Shown here: positions 37,533 through 56,000 of the stretch, in pieces | Layout: each line of letters starts with the position of its first letter | How positions within the stretch are numbered: the first letter of the stretch is position 1 | DNA from: Danio rerio | Taxonomy: Eukaryota; Chordata; Actinopteri; Cypriniformes; Danionidae | DNA: 64,000 bases | Reading direction: 5' to 3' | Assembly: GCF_049306965.1 (NCBI RefSeq) | Contig: NC_133183.1 | Coordinates: 21,331,001 to 21,395,000 of the forward strand | Translations under genes and position numbers: made by a program | The notes under the pieces: generated by a model | What the model was told of the DNA's origin: nothing | Databases searched by the model: none | Seen by the model: only the letters and a program-made list of their open reading frames with translations

Positions 37533-38260
37533 AATGAATGTAGAGATTTCAGTAAATCTAACTGAAATTCCAAACAAATAATCTGTACTGTTTCTTTACA
37601 CTACAGTATGTTGATGTACTGTATATTTTATGTTTGCATGCTTTTATACTTTATAGTTTCCTGTTTTTTTATTGTTAGCCCATTTTAGCCTTTCTTAGCA
37701 TTTTCTATCTCTAATTAATAACAATAAATGAAAATAACAATGTCAATGAACTTACTTGAATTACCTAGCAGTTACTATTATTCCTCACTGTTACTGATAT
37801 CTTTTCTCTGTTGTCATCATTTTCTATAAGTTTATGGGATTTCTGTGTTTTAATTGTTTGTGTCTTATTGCACAATGTAGCTTAATGCACACACATACTA
37901 TATGTCTTTACAATATACTTTTGGTTTTGTATTGTTCAATACAGTATTGATTACACTTTGGCTGTTGATACAATTGTTATTAATTCAGGCTGCTGAGAAA
38001 ATGGTTGCAGGGTCAGCCATGATACCATTGTGTTCTTTTGTGACAAGTGGCTTTTTTACAGCAATTGCACTGCATGCAATGTACAACAAAAATCAGTTTT
38101 TTTATCAGTGTTTTATGCTCCATTTCAAAAGCGATATGTGTGTCAGGTTCTTCGTAGTAGACACTGTGGTCTATGCTTAATATTTCTAAAAAATCTTATG
38201 TTTGCAAAGAACCATTTAAAAAGGGACATTTTTATTAATGCTGTATTCATTGAATAAAAC
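37533..38260 (+). other. npl: npl 3' untranslated region
   Basis: AATAAA signals occur near 37722 (ACAATAAATGAAAA) and near 38253 (TGAATAAAACT). Either could end the transcript, and alternative polyadenylation is possible. Confidence 0.5.
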
Positions 38261-39387
38261 TAAATGCAAGTCTTTCTTTGAGCTTGTTTTTTAAATGCAT
38301 GATATCTCAAAATCTGATTATGTAGGTTGAAATGTCTATTTTAATGTCTGTAATTGATTGATGGAGTGACTGTTGTCCTGAACTCTAATTAAGTCACAGT
38401 TTATAAGCTCTCAATAATGTCATTCCATCTCCCTCGTTGAAAATATCTAAGTTAAACTGAATGAAGTTGAATAGAGTCAATCTTTTTGTCTGATTTTTTC
38501 AGCTGTCGTGATGCTCTTATATAAGTCACGAGAATTGACCAATATCATCTCAACTCCTTTTTGCTGTTCAAAATGTAATGATCATTTGGAATCTGGGGGG
38601 TTTGTGAAGATCTGGGATCAAGTAACCATTGACTTCCATAGCTAGGCCTATTTGTTTTTCCAGTAATGGAAGTCAAAGTTTACCGGTTTCCAAAATACTT
38701 TAAAATATCTTCTATTAAACTCAAGAAGGTTTGCATAACCACTTCAGTGTGTGTACATAGTGAGTTAGTATTTATTTATTTTCATTTTTAGATTAATTAT
38801 ATCAATCTTATATCATCTCAGATATGTTAAATATAGATATGTTAAATATAGGCTATTAAAATACCTATTTGTGTATAGCTGTAGGAGTGTTGATGTTTCG
38901 CATCTGTCAGCAAACTCTGGTCGAGAGTGCGCTACATCATCAACTAATCAGCGGTTTTACTGCTGACTTCATGTCTGACTAAAAAAGGTCAGAATTACAA
39001 TATTACACTGTACATCATTTATTAGCACACTAGCAGTTTCTTTTCAAGGAGAACACTGACAACTCGTTTAAAATCAGGTCATGACCAGGTTTCCTTTGGG
39101 ACAGCCTATCTGAACACATATTAGAAACTGTGGCTTCAATGTTTACACTGATTTTGGAATTTTAAAATTTTTAATTATTTCTTATTTAGTTTATTTTACA
39201 TTAATTTTTTATTATTTAATGCTTATTTTCGCAGATTCTGGGGTACACGGTGGACTGTTTGATTGCATGAACTTTGATTCCATGTGAAAAATGCCGCCAT
39301 CTAGTGTTTGCTAAAAGCACGTGCAGCATCTGTACTTTGAAAATAGTGTTTTGGACTATTTACTTTTTGGGCCATATTCTATTAGAT
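38261..39387. other. Non-coding spacer
   Basis: No gene seen. A short direct duplication of GATATGTTAAATATA occurs at about 38821-38850. Confidence 0.5.
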
Positions 39388-39940
39388 CATGGGTGGCCAA
39401 ACTTTTTCTTATAAAGGGCCACAAGCCAAACTTGATTGAGGGCTGTGGGCCGAAGTTAAATATACCAAGCCATATTACATTAAATTTGCCATGGGTAATT
39501 TCCTACTTTATTTTCTAATATTTAAAAGCAACTAGAAATTTGAAACTTATTAATTAATGATGAAGTTTCATTTTTCCTTTTTTATAATGGACTTATTGTA
39601 GTAAAAAATATAACAAATCCCATATTTAACACAATGAAGTTCAATGCTGAATACACTAGTCGAGCTGCTCCTGTCTTTGCCTTGATTTTGTTAAGTGACA
39701 GTATTTACATTTTAAAAGTCTGATTCATTTACAACATTTAAATTAAACATTTAATTTTATTTTTGCTTTTTTTGTAGCTCAAACAAAGAAACAAAAGATT
39801 ATGTTCAATTCGAAATGATGATCTCTGTCAAAGGCATGTGTCTCAACCAACTTTCCGTCATTCTCCCTCTCTTTTCAGATGGGATGGCGGGCCAAATAAT
39901 AGGTTACCATATTACGCAGGCCCTACTTTGGCCACCTCTG
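39388..39940. mobile_element. Non-autonomous hAT element
   Basis: Left end CATGGGTGGCCAAACTTTTT; right end inverted CAGAGGTGGCCAAAGTAGGG. The 8-mers TATTAGAT at the left and CATTAGAT at the right flank it as a target duplication. The interior is non-coding. Confidence 0.75.
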
Positions 39941-40266
39941 CATTAGATAGCCACCAGTAGATAGCAATAAATTACCAGTTAAGACCCACAGGGACTATTG
40001 CAATTTCCAATCAAAACATTTTACAATTTACAGTCAATTACCATTATAGTCAATCAAAATTGTAAGATGGTTTATATTGTGTTTCTTTCTTTATTTTAAA
40101 ATAAAATTGAGAAAACAGAACTATTCCACAAGAAAAGTAATTATAGCAAATAATTGTAAATAGTAGTATAGTTGGCTACAGCCATATCCCCCTGCAGCCC
40201 AAGACCAGTTACTCACTGAAGCTAAGCAGGGCTGAGCCTTGTCAGTACCTGGATGGGAGAGTAGAG

Positions 40267-40385
40267 GGTAACTGCTGTCTGGAGAATTTTGCCACGCCCC
40301 TACCGGAAAAAATACTTTGACCAATAAAAACCTTATACCACGCCCCTACCTTTTGCCACACCCATTTCTCCAGTCTGTAGTTACC
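40267..40385. mobile_element. Small MITE inside SINE3
   Basis: The ends GGTAACTGCTGTCTGGAGA and, inverted, GGTAACTACAGACTGGAGA delimit a 119-bp segment absent from the usual SINE3 layout. It contains two CCACGCCCCTACC blocks. Confidence 0.65.
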
Positions 40386-40747
40386 AGGAATGCGAGACCA
40401 CATTGGAGTGGTGTTAGTGAGGTCAGGGCGCTCAACCTGGGCTCTGTGTGAGTCCTAATGCCCCAGTATAGTAAAGGGGATGCTATACTGTCAATGGACG
40501 CAGTCTTTCGGATGAAACGATAGACCGAGGTCCTGACTCTCTTTGGTCAGTTCCACCAAATTGGCTCTATCACTGTCTCTCCACTTCACCTATAGCTGGT
40601 GTGTGGTGAGCGCACTGGCGCCGTTGTCCTGTGGCTGCCGTCGCATCATCCGAGTGGATGCTGCACACTGGTGGTGGTGCGGAAAGACCCCCCTCATGAT
40701 TGTGAAGAACTTTGGGTGCATGGCTATACATGATAAATGCTCTATAT

Positions 40748-41071
40748 CAGTGGTTCTCAAACTGTGGTACGTGTACCACTAGTGGTACGCAGGCTTCCTT
40801 CTAGTGGTACGCGGAGGAATTAAATAGCCTATGTGATGTACATGCTACACACATTTCAAAATTTATCAAAAATGATGTACATAATAAGCCATTTATGACA
40901 TATAGCCTATATTTCTAAGGTAATCTGCCACATTTTTTAACGGTGCAGCGTTGTAGCTGCTTTACTGGGCCTACTACGCTACTATATTTCAATACTGCTC
41001 ATTTTGGTGGTACTTGAAGAGACAATTTTTTTCTGAGGTGGTACTTGATGAAAAAAATTTGAGAACCACTG
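40748..41071. mobile_element. Non-autonomous hAT inside the SINE3 tail
   Basis: Ends CAGTGGTTCTCAAACTGTGG and, inverted, CAGTGGTTCTCAAATTTTTT. The perfect 8-bp target duplication CTCTATAT is at 40740-40747 and 41072-41079. The interior contains repeated GTGGTACG motifs. Confidence 0.9.
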
Positions 41072-41100
41072 CTCTATATGAATATACATTACATTACATT

Positions 41101-42160
41101 AAATACTGTAGTTGTTTTTTAACCATACTTTAATAAAGTACTTGAATTAATCTATTGTGGTATGGTAATACAGCAATTACAGGGTTGTTGCTAGAGGATA
41201 CAGCTGCAGGCGGAAGTTAAGTAGAATTATTTATTAAATTACATTCATTCGTTCATTTTCCTTTGGCTTAGTTCCTTATTTTAATAAATCACACAGTATT
41301 TGTATTTTATTATCGTCTACCCCCTCACCAACCCTAAACCCAACCCTCATAAAGATGCTAAACAGTAATAATACAGAGTACTATTTTCATTATTAATTAA
41401 ATTACCTATAAAATGTGCTAACCACAGAACCCTCACAGTAATGCAAAAACAGTAAAAATACAGAGCATTATTCATATTAAAATTTAAATTACATTTTAAT
41501 AATGTAATTATAATAGAATCATAATATTAACTTTTAATAATGTAATTATAATGTAATCATTTTAATAATTTCAATAAAATAGTATTTCATTAAAGCCTAC
41601 ACCTTCCTCCAACAGAAAATAGCCATTATTGTTTTACAGTGTCACAAAATTATGCCATATTGATGTGTGCATCCCCAGCTGTATTCCTTCTAGGCTTAAA
41701 ATTACAGTAGTATAAACAATTTACCCAATATTGTACTATGTTTTCTACAACTGTTAATTATAATATACTAGCTACACCACAATTTACTATAGTACAAACA
41801 GAAGTGTATTGTTGCCGAATGCATTACAGCACACTATAGCTAATAGTGTTACAGTATACAATATAACACTCTGAATATAACACTGATTAACACTGAATAA
41901 TATAATACATAAAGTATGCACATTACTATGGTATGGTTCAAAGACACCATTGTATTTACTCTTGTTTACTATATTATTTTTTCAGATTTTTCATTTTCAT
42001 TTGGGGGAGACTTGGTTAACAACCAAGTGCTTCAAAAAGTGCTTCATATATTCGTCAATGAGGTATTAATTAAAAACATTGAATATTTAATATGCAGTGT
42101 TGTTCCATGGGGATATAAAATCTACCCAACAGGAATGACACGCTCATAAACAATCCTCGT
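41101..42160. other. Non-coding spacer before sec22b
   Basis: AT-rich sequence. A 5'-truncated DANA tail fragment (CATTCATTCGTTCATTTTCC plus TTTGGCTTAGTTCC) is at about 41244-41280. No gene seen. Confidence 0.5.
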
Positions 42161-42366
42161 TCACAGGCAGAACCAATGATAGCGCTTTTAATCACTACAA
42201 CCACACGGGACAATAATACAGCGACGCCGTGTGTTCACGTATTTCCGGCCAGCTCAGCGCACCACAGAGGAGTGTTTTGGAGCTCTAATCCAGACAGAGA
42301 CATTTGTTTTCCAGCTGTAAACACTTCACAAACACCTGCCGTGCGTAAATCTGACATTGCAGAAAA
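42161..42366 (+). promoter_or_regulatory. sec22b promoter and 5'UTR
   Basis: A CpG-containing block directly precedes the AUG. It contains a CCAAT motif near 42171 and an inverted ETS-type site, ATTTCCGG, near 42241. There is no clear TATA box at the usual distance. This arrangement fits a housekeeping gene. Confidence 0.5.
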
Positions 42367-49767
<7,401 letters not shown>

Positions 49768-50750
49768 GCTGTGGAAGATGCATGTATGTGTATGTGTGTG
49801 GAAGGAAAGAGGGGCTCACAGGTGAAACACAGACGGATACTTAAATGACAAGCTCATGTTGTTTTAAACCACAGCCTGTTCTTAAAGACTGTCAGATCCG
49901 GCACTTTCCCTCCTAACAGGCCGTCGAGACCCCAACCTGATCCTCACTGCTATCTGTTTATGAACTACACGGAAGTCTGTTTACTTGGAGTGTGTGAATG
50001 AACGAATGAATGAAAGGGAAGGAATGGAAGTGCGTTTTTCTGTTTGTGTCTTTGTGAAATCTCTCCTCATGGAAATGAATCTTATATACTGTGCTACAGT
50101 ACCATAGAGCAACAATGCATCTCAGTTAGCGATTCATTCATTCAAATTTGTCTAATTAGTTGAACAAACAACTTCTTGTTGTTATTATTTAGGTAAGGAG
50201 ATTTAGGTTTCGGCCATGGAGATAAATGAGGCGGTTGCATTATTAACACTCTTCTCAAAGCGCAGATTTCATAATTCTGCTTCTATCTGTTAACCAGATA
50301 CAGTATGAAGAGTTTGACTCCTATGTCTATAAAAGCCCCCTATGAAGTGTAAGGCTTAGTTTGAATTCGTCTCATTAGTTTAGCCAGTGGTAATCCTGGT
50401 GCAAAAATTGCCTAATAAACAGCATTTGCGCTGCTGTGAGGACATTTGAGGTTGCGTCCAGTTGCTCAACACACCCCATATTAATAACACTATTGTCAGG
50501 GGGCATTTTGTGACAAGCAGAGGTTTGGGTCAGATGCAATCCAGTGCAGTCTACTTGTCTGGTCTCTTTCACGGTTTGCAAATACGCCGTCTGATCCGGG
50601 TACATCATTTCCTACATCTGTATTTTACATGCATTGAAGATTTACACAATAACCAACAGTGTATCATGTGTCCACCACCTGAGGCTAAATTGCTCATAGC
50701 AAGAGTGTTTGTTCAGGTCACAAAGGCAACAATATAAATAAATTAATTCA
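49768..50750 (+). other. sec22b 3' untranslated region
   Basis: Sequence after the stop codon. Candidate AATAAA signals are near 50414 (CCTAATAAACAGC) and near 50737 (ATATAAATAAATT). The end point is inferred. Confidence 0.5.
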
Positions 50751-53009
50751 GACTCATTTAATAGTTGCTTTTGCTTCTGTTTTTGCAGGTCACACTGTCA
50801 GTTTTAAAATATTTAGGCTGCAAATTTTTTTTGCAAAACTTTTTTTTTTACACAATTGCAGTTTAAAGTTCACAGCAATCTTAAACAATTAAAAGTAGTG
50901 TTAATAAAACTTTATATTTTTATTATTAGCTTGTAACTTTAACTTTAAAACTTTATTACAAAGCTCCCACACTATAAAAATGCTGGGTATTAATTTATTC
51001 ATGATGTGCCAACACAAACCAGTTAACCTCCTTGTGATTGAGTGTACACATACTGTACATTGACAGCACATTTTAGCTTTTAAGTGGCTATTTAAAATAC
51101 TTTGAATGTTTTTTTTTTTATTATTTTGTTACAGACAAAGTGTCATCCTGCAACTGTTTTGCAGCATATGAAATATCCCAAACACTATTTTTAACTGTCC
51201 AAAATAGAGAAAAAGTTTGTTTTTACTCTGATATTAAAAACATGCTCACATTTTTTTATGTTATATATCCATTAAAAACATTCAGGAAAAAGTGTTTTAT
51301 GTAAATTCGCTCCACGAGTACACATATATGGACATACGTTTTCTCTAAAAGTACATCATGTCAAAACATGATACTTAATTTTTTATTCTAATTAGGTTCC
51401 AATAACTCTAAATAGCAAAGCGAAATAAAAAATGCAAGTAAATAAACACCTTGAGCCTTAAGAGGTTATGTTAACTTAATTGTTTTTACAAATTTAAGTG
51501 GATTGGAGATAAAACAATTAGGTTGTCCCAAAAAAACTTCAAGAATTTTGTTGTTTCAGATCATTTGAATTAAGTAGTTTGATATATGTGTGCAGATATC
51601 TTAATAAAATAATTTCCATTAATGTGATTATGTACTCTTGTTAAAATTAATTTGACTTGAGTGTAGTTAATTAGCCAAGTGAAGCTAAATGTTATTACAA
51701 ATGAGAAAGTAATTATTGATGAATGTCCATCTATTTTGCTTGAAAACATTTTGTTATTCAGGGTGTTCACAGGGGCTTTAAGTCTTAAAATGTCTTAAAT
51801 TTCAAAACATACATTTTAGGCCTTAAAAAGTCCTAAATACACTGACATTATTGTGCTGTAGCTCTTAAATCGTTTTAAACAGGTCTTAATTTTGTCTTGT
51901 CTTAGTAAAGCTACTCAATTTGGCCTGACATTCATCCAATGACCAACAATACATCTCTATAAAACCTTATTTTTTTAAGATAAAGTTTTATATTGCAAAG
52001 AGATGCAATTTAAAATAGCTGTTAGACATTTTTACAGAAAATTCCCCAAGTTAAATTCCCTAATCAGGAAAAAATTATTAAAAACAAATAAATGATACCT
52101 CATGCTAATAATAAAAATAAAATCTAATAAAGTCTAAAATTGGATTCTTAATGGTCTTAAAAGTGTTTTAAAAGTTTTCCATTTGACTTTCTAAAACCTG
52201 CAGAAACCCTGATTATTACCAAAACTGATAAATCATCATTTATGATTCAAATTTGCAAAAAGTGATAAAAATATATACATAGTTTAAATGTGTGCTGATA
52301 CGTTGTGCTACATGTTACATTTAAAAAGCTACATAAAAATGTCACATTGTAATGTTTGTTCAACAATATTTTAACACTGCACACAGTTATATCTATGGTG
52401 TTTATACAGATGCCTGGCAGTTATTTCTATTATTTTAAAGCAGATTTACTTCACAAGCATTCAGAGAATTGTTAACTGGAGACTCACTCTGATTGGATCA
52501 TTTAAATAAGTAAGTCGTTGACTTGAAAGATTGTTTAGTGTGATTTGTGTAAAGACTTAACAGGTTAACTTTTTTACCCCATTTATGAAATGTAGCACCT
52601 TTCATTAGCATCCACTGAAAACTGATTGGCAATACTGAGTTTCTGTCTGCGGAGGGGGGAGAGGATGACTCAACAGACAGGCCTTGAACTCTTGAACTAT
52701 CCTGGACTTTTTATTTGTGGTAAAGAATTGATAAGAAATTTTGCAATGCGTTTGTTTTGTGTGTGCCTGTGTGTTCATCAGCAGTTTGTGAGATTTGTGA
52801 AATGTACAATAACTGAAGCATAGTCATCAGTGGAGTTGTGTGTGCGAGTTTTTTGCTGATTCCAATTGTCACTTCCTACAAATGTAGTTTCACAGGAAAG
52901 ATCAAGTACACAGTCTTTTAATGGTCAACGGCACTTGTTACATGCACGCATAGGCTGATATTTGTCTACAAGTTCTTAAGCATTACCTGATTTTTTTTTC
53001 TTTTTTAAT
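50751..53009. other. Spacer between sec22b and the Notch2-like gene
   Basis: AT-rich sequence. The DNA element at 51759-52211 is listed separately. No upstream Notch EGF exons (EGF1-6) were found here. The promoter of the Notch2-like gene would have to lie in the last few hundred bases, but no TATA box or CpG island is evident. Confidence 0.5.
51759..52211. mobile_element. DNA element with CAGGGTGTTCACAGG-type ends
   Basis: Left end CAGGGTGTTCACAGGGGCTT; right end inverted CAGGGTTTCTGCAGGTTTTA. The interior has many degenerate GTCTTAAA / TTTAGGCC repeats. It is related to the element at 10581-10984. The flanks GTTATT and ATTATT suggest a decayed target duplication. Probably hAT. Confidence 0.6.
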
Positions 53010-56000
53010 ATGGACCATTTTCTCAATGCATCTTCAGAAAAATTCATCCTCCTTTTTATTTTCTGCTTGACAATGTCATATGGTAAGTAGGTTATACTCT
53101 ACTTTAATATCTTGTTTCTGAACATTTCTTTTGATTTGCATATTCCTGTCTGGTCATAAGTGTGAGGTCTGTTTTTTTCATGTTTTGTTTTTTTAAAGAA
53201 AATTATTCTGTTCATCAAGGTGGAATATTTTAAATGTAAAAAGAGTTGTTAAATACTTATTTATTACTTATTTATTTGTTACTTATTGTATGTATTTTCA
53301 AATGAAATTATTACTCCAGTCATCATTGCTTTTATTACTGTTACTATTAATAATAATAATTAATATTAGAGTGATTTTTGAAGGATTACGTGACTCTAAA
53401 GACTGGAGTAATGAAGCTAAAAATTCATAATTAAAATCACTGTAGTAAATGGTTAAATTAAAAGATAAACTACTTTTGAACAGTTAATTTATAGTGCAAT
53501 AACATTTCACAATTTTACCATTTTGCTGTATTTCTGATTAAATAAATGCAGCCTTGTTGAGCAGAATAAGTTTATTTTAAAACATTTAAAAATCTTACTG
53601 ACACCAAACTTTTGACCGGTAGTGTATGTAGAAACCATCACAGAGATTCTACAGGTTTTCGCTGCAAACATTACAAATCATACATTTTTAAAAAATAATT
53701 AAAACCATTACATTTGCTTTCTAGTGTGTGTCCCAGAATGTAGTGATTGTTACCAAATGTAACAGATTACCGGTAAAGAGCCACACAGGCCATTGCAGTT
53801 TCCATTAAAACCATAATACAATTACTATTTAAAAACAACATAGAAAATGTTGATTTTGATGGTTGTAAGCTTTGCTGTCATTTTTGTGTGAACTTTCTTT
53901 AAAATTGAGAGGCTATTTTAAATTGCAGTAACGTTTCACAACTTTACTGTTTTAAATAGTCACATACATAGACAGCTTTTTAGCTTTAACTAGTTTTAAA
54001 ATTATTGTACGAGCATAAGATTTGTTTTTTGTGGTTTTTCATTGGTTACGTGGAGAAATTATTTAAAAACAAGATCAAATACGTCAGAAAGCTTCATTTT
54101 TCCTTATGTGTTTTAAAGAAACAAATTGCGAGGTGAACATTGATGATTGTCTGAATCACCGCTGTCAGAATGGAGCCACATGCATGGATGGAGTGAACAC
54201 CTACACTTGCCAGTGCCCACCTAAATGGACAGGTAAAAAAATAACTTAATCTTCTGTGTGGTTCTTAAATCTGATTGGCTGATAGTCATGAGATATTCTG
54301 CAAATAATAGCACTCCTACAGCTTCTTCACCTTTCACCCTTGTGTATTACTCCACATACAGCATAAGCAGAGGACACTACAATTTGATAAATATTGCTTC
54401 TGTTGGACAACATAATGTACTTTTGAGGCTTTTTTTTTTAGCTGAGAATAGTTGTTTAGATTGCAACTATGCAATTTATTTATTAGGATAGTGACTATTT
54501 TAAAAAATTTAAAATTTTGGAGCATCGAATCCAGTGCATCAGCCTGTTTGAGCAGACCAAAGAAAGTGATGGTTGACATTACAAGATGTCTACAGAGAGC
54601 GCATAATAAGTCTTTAGAGGAGAACAACAGCATTTTCTCAGCGTATGTTTCAAACTACAGCTGAACAAATCATTATAAATCAGGTAAGTGACATTCTAAT
54701 ATCTCTCTGTTTTGTAGTGCTGTATTTATACCACAGAAACTGTTAGTGTTCGCTTTGCTCTGGCAATTTTGGGGTTCATAAATATAAAATCCCAAATACA
54801 ATAGAAAAATACTGGGAAATGTCTCTAGACTGATGGCATTTCTTGTCATTCAGCCTTATAATCTTAAAATGTGAGCAAAATCACCTTTTTTGTCTTACTT
54901 CAGACAGTACGCTGAGAATCAATCGAATACTGGCTCTAAAGTGATGTTTGTGAACTCCACTGTTCTGACGTCTGCTGTAAATGTGATTGAGTGGTGGAAG
55001 AAAGTAGTTCCTTGTACTAAAGGATTTATGAGACTCTCCGTGTTTAATTTTCTTTTATAAACACGATTATACCGTCAAACTGTTGTATAAATGCAATATC
55101 ATGTGAGTAGCAGTGCAATATGGCTGTATATCGCACTGGTGGGGGGCACTAAGGCACTCGGCCTGCAGCCTCGAGCCAATGCACGCCTCCCACCAGTGCC
55201 AATATACAGCCATATTGTGCTGCTACTCATGAGATATTTCTCATACATATGATTCCTTTTAATTATTTAATCAAAGTGATCCACATTTATTTAAGGGTTC
55301 AGTGCAAACTTTGACACAAGCTAAAATGTTAGTGTTTTCAAATTGGAACTGATTTTCTTAAGTTATTCATACTTCATAATGTCAGCACAAACCTCTTTAA
55401 ACCTTTAAAACGTGCGATTGAAATAGTGACCCTATTGTCTCCAGGTCAGTTTTGCACTGATGATGTGGATGAATGCAGACTGCAGCCCAACGCCTGTCAG
55501 AACGGAGGCAAATGCAGTAACACACGCAACGGCTACAACTGTGAGTGTGTGAACGGCTGGAGCGGCCTGGACTGCTCTGAAAACATTGATGACTGTGCAT
55601 ATACGCCCTGCTTTGCCGGCTCCACTTGCATCGACCGTGTGGCTTCTTTCTTTTGCAGCTGCCCTCCCGGCAAGACTGGTCAGTAGCTCCATGAATAAAT
55701 TTACAATAATTTAAGGTGCTGTATGCAAGTGTTTGACTCTCCAAAAGCATAAAAATAAATTATTTGTCTACAAATATTTTGGAAGCATACTAAATGAACA
55801 TACTTGTATATCTGAAAAAACTCAGAAAAAACATGTACTAAGTCACGTAGCCTGTTCTCCTTTGAAAATGTGTTCCGTGTCAGTATGTCTCTCTTTGTAA
55901 CTCCACGCACTGCCAGTTTACACAGTTATATTTTGGCACTGCCTTGATGGAAAAGGACGTATTTCATTTCAGTCACGAAGGCTGCCTCAATGTATGCAGG

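Larger units (their letters stand above)
40172..41100 (+). mobile_element. 5S rRNA-derived SINE3 carrying two inserted DNA elements
   Basis: The head at 40172-40258 has GGCTACAGCCATATCCCCCT, GAAGCTAAGCAGGGCTGAGC and AGTACCTGGATGGGAG. This is a 5S rRNA-like sequence with the internal pol III promoter region, diagnostic of the zebrafish SINE3 type. The body continues at 40386-40747 with GCCCCAGTATAGTAAAGGGG, GAGGTCCTGACTCTCTTTGG and GCATCATCCGAGTGGATGCT. The tail is interrupted at 40748-41071, and the head is interrupted at 40267-40385. It is not a functional 5S gene. Confidence 0.85.

Noticed and set aside
40172-40258. 5S rRNA gene
   Set aside because: The 5S-like sequence is diverged and continues directly into a SINE3 body, so it is a SINE head and not a functional rRNA gene.
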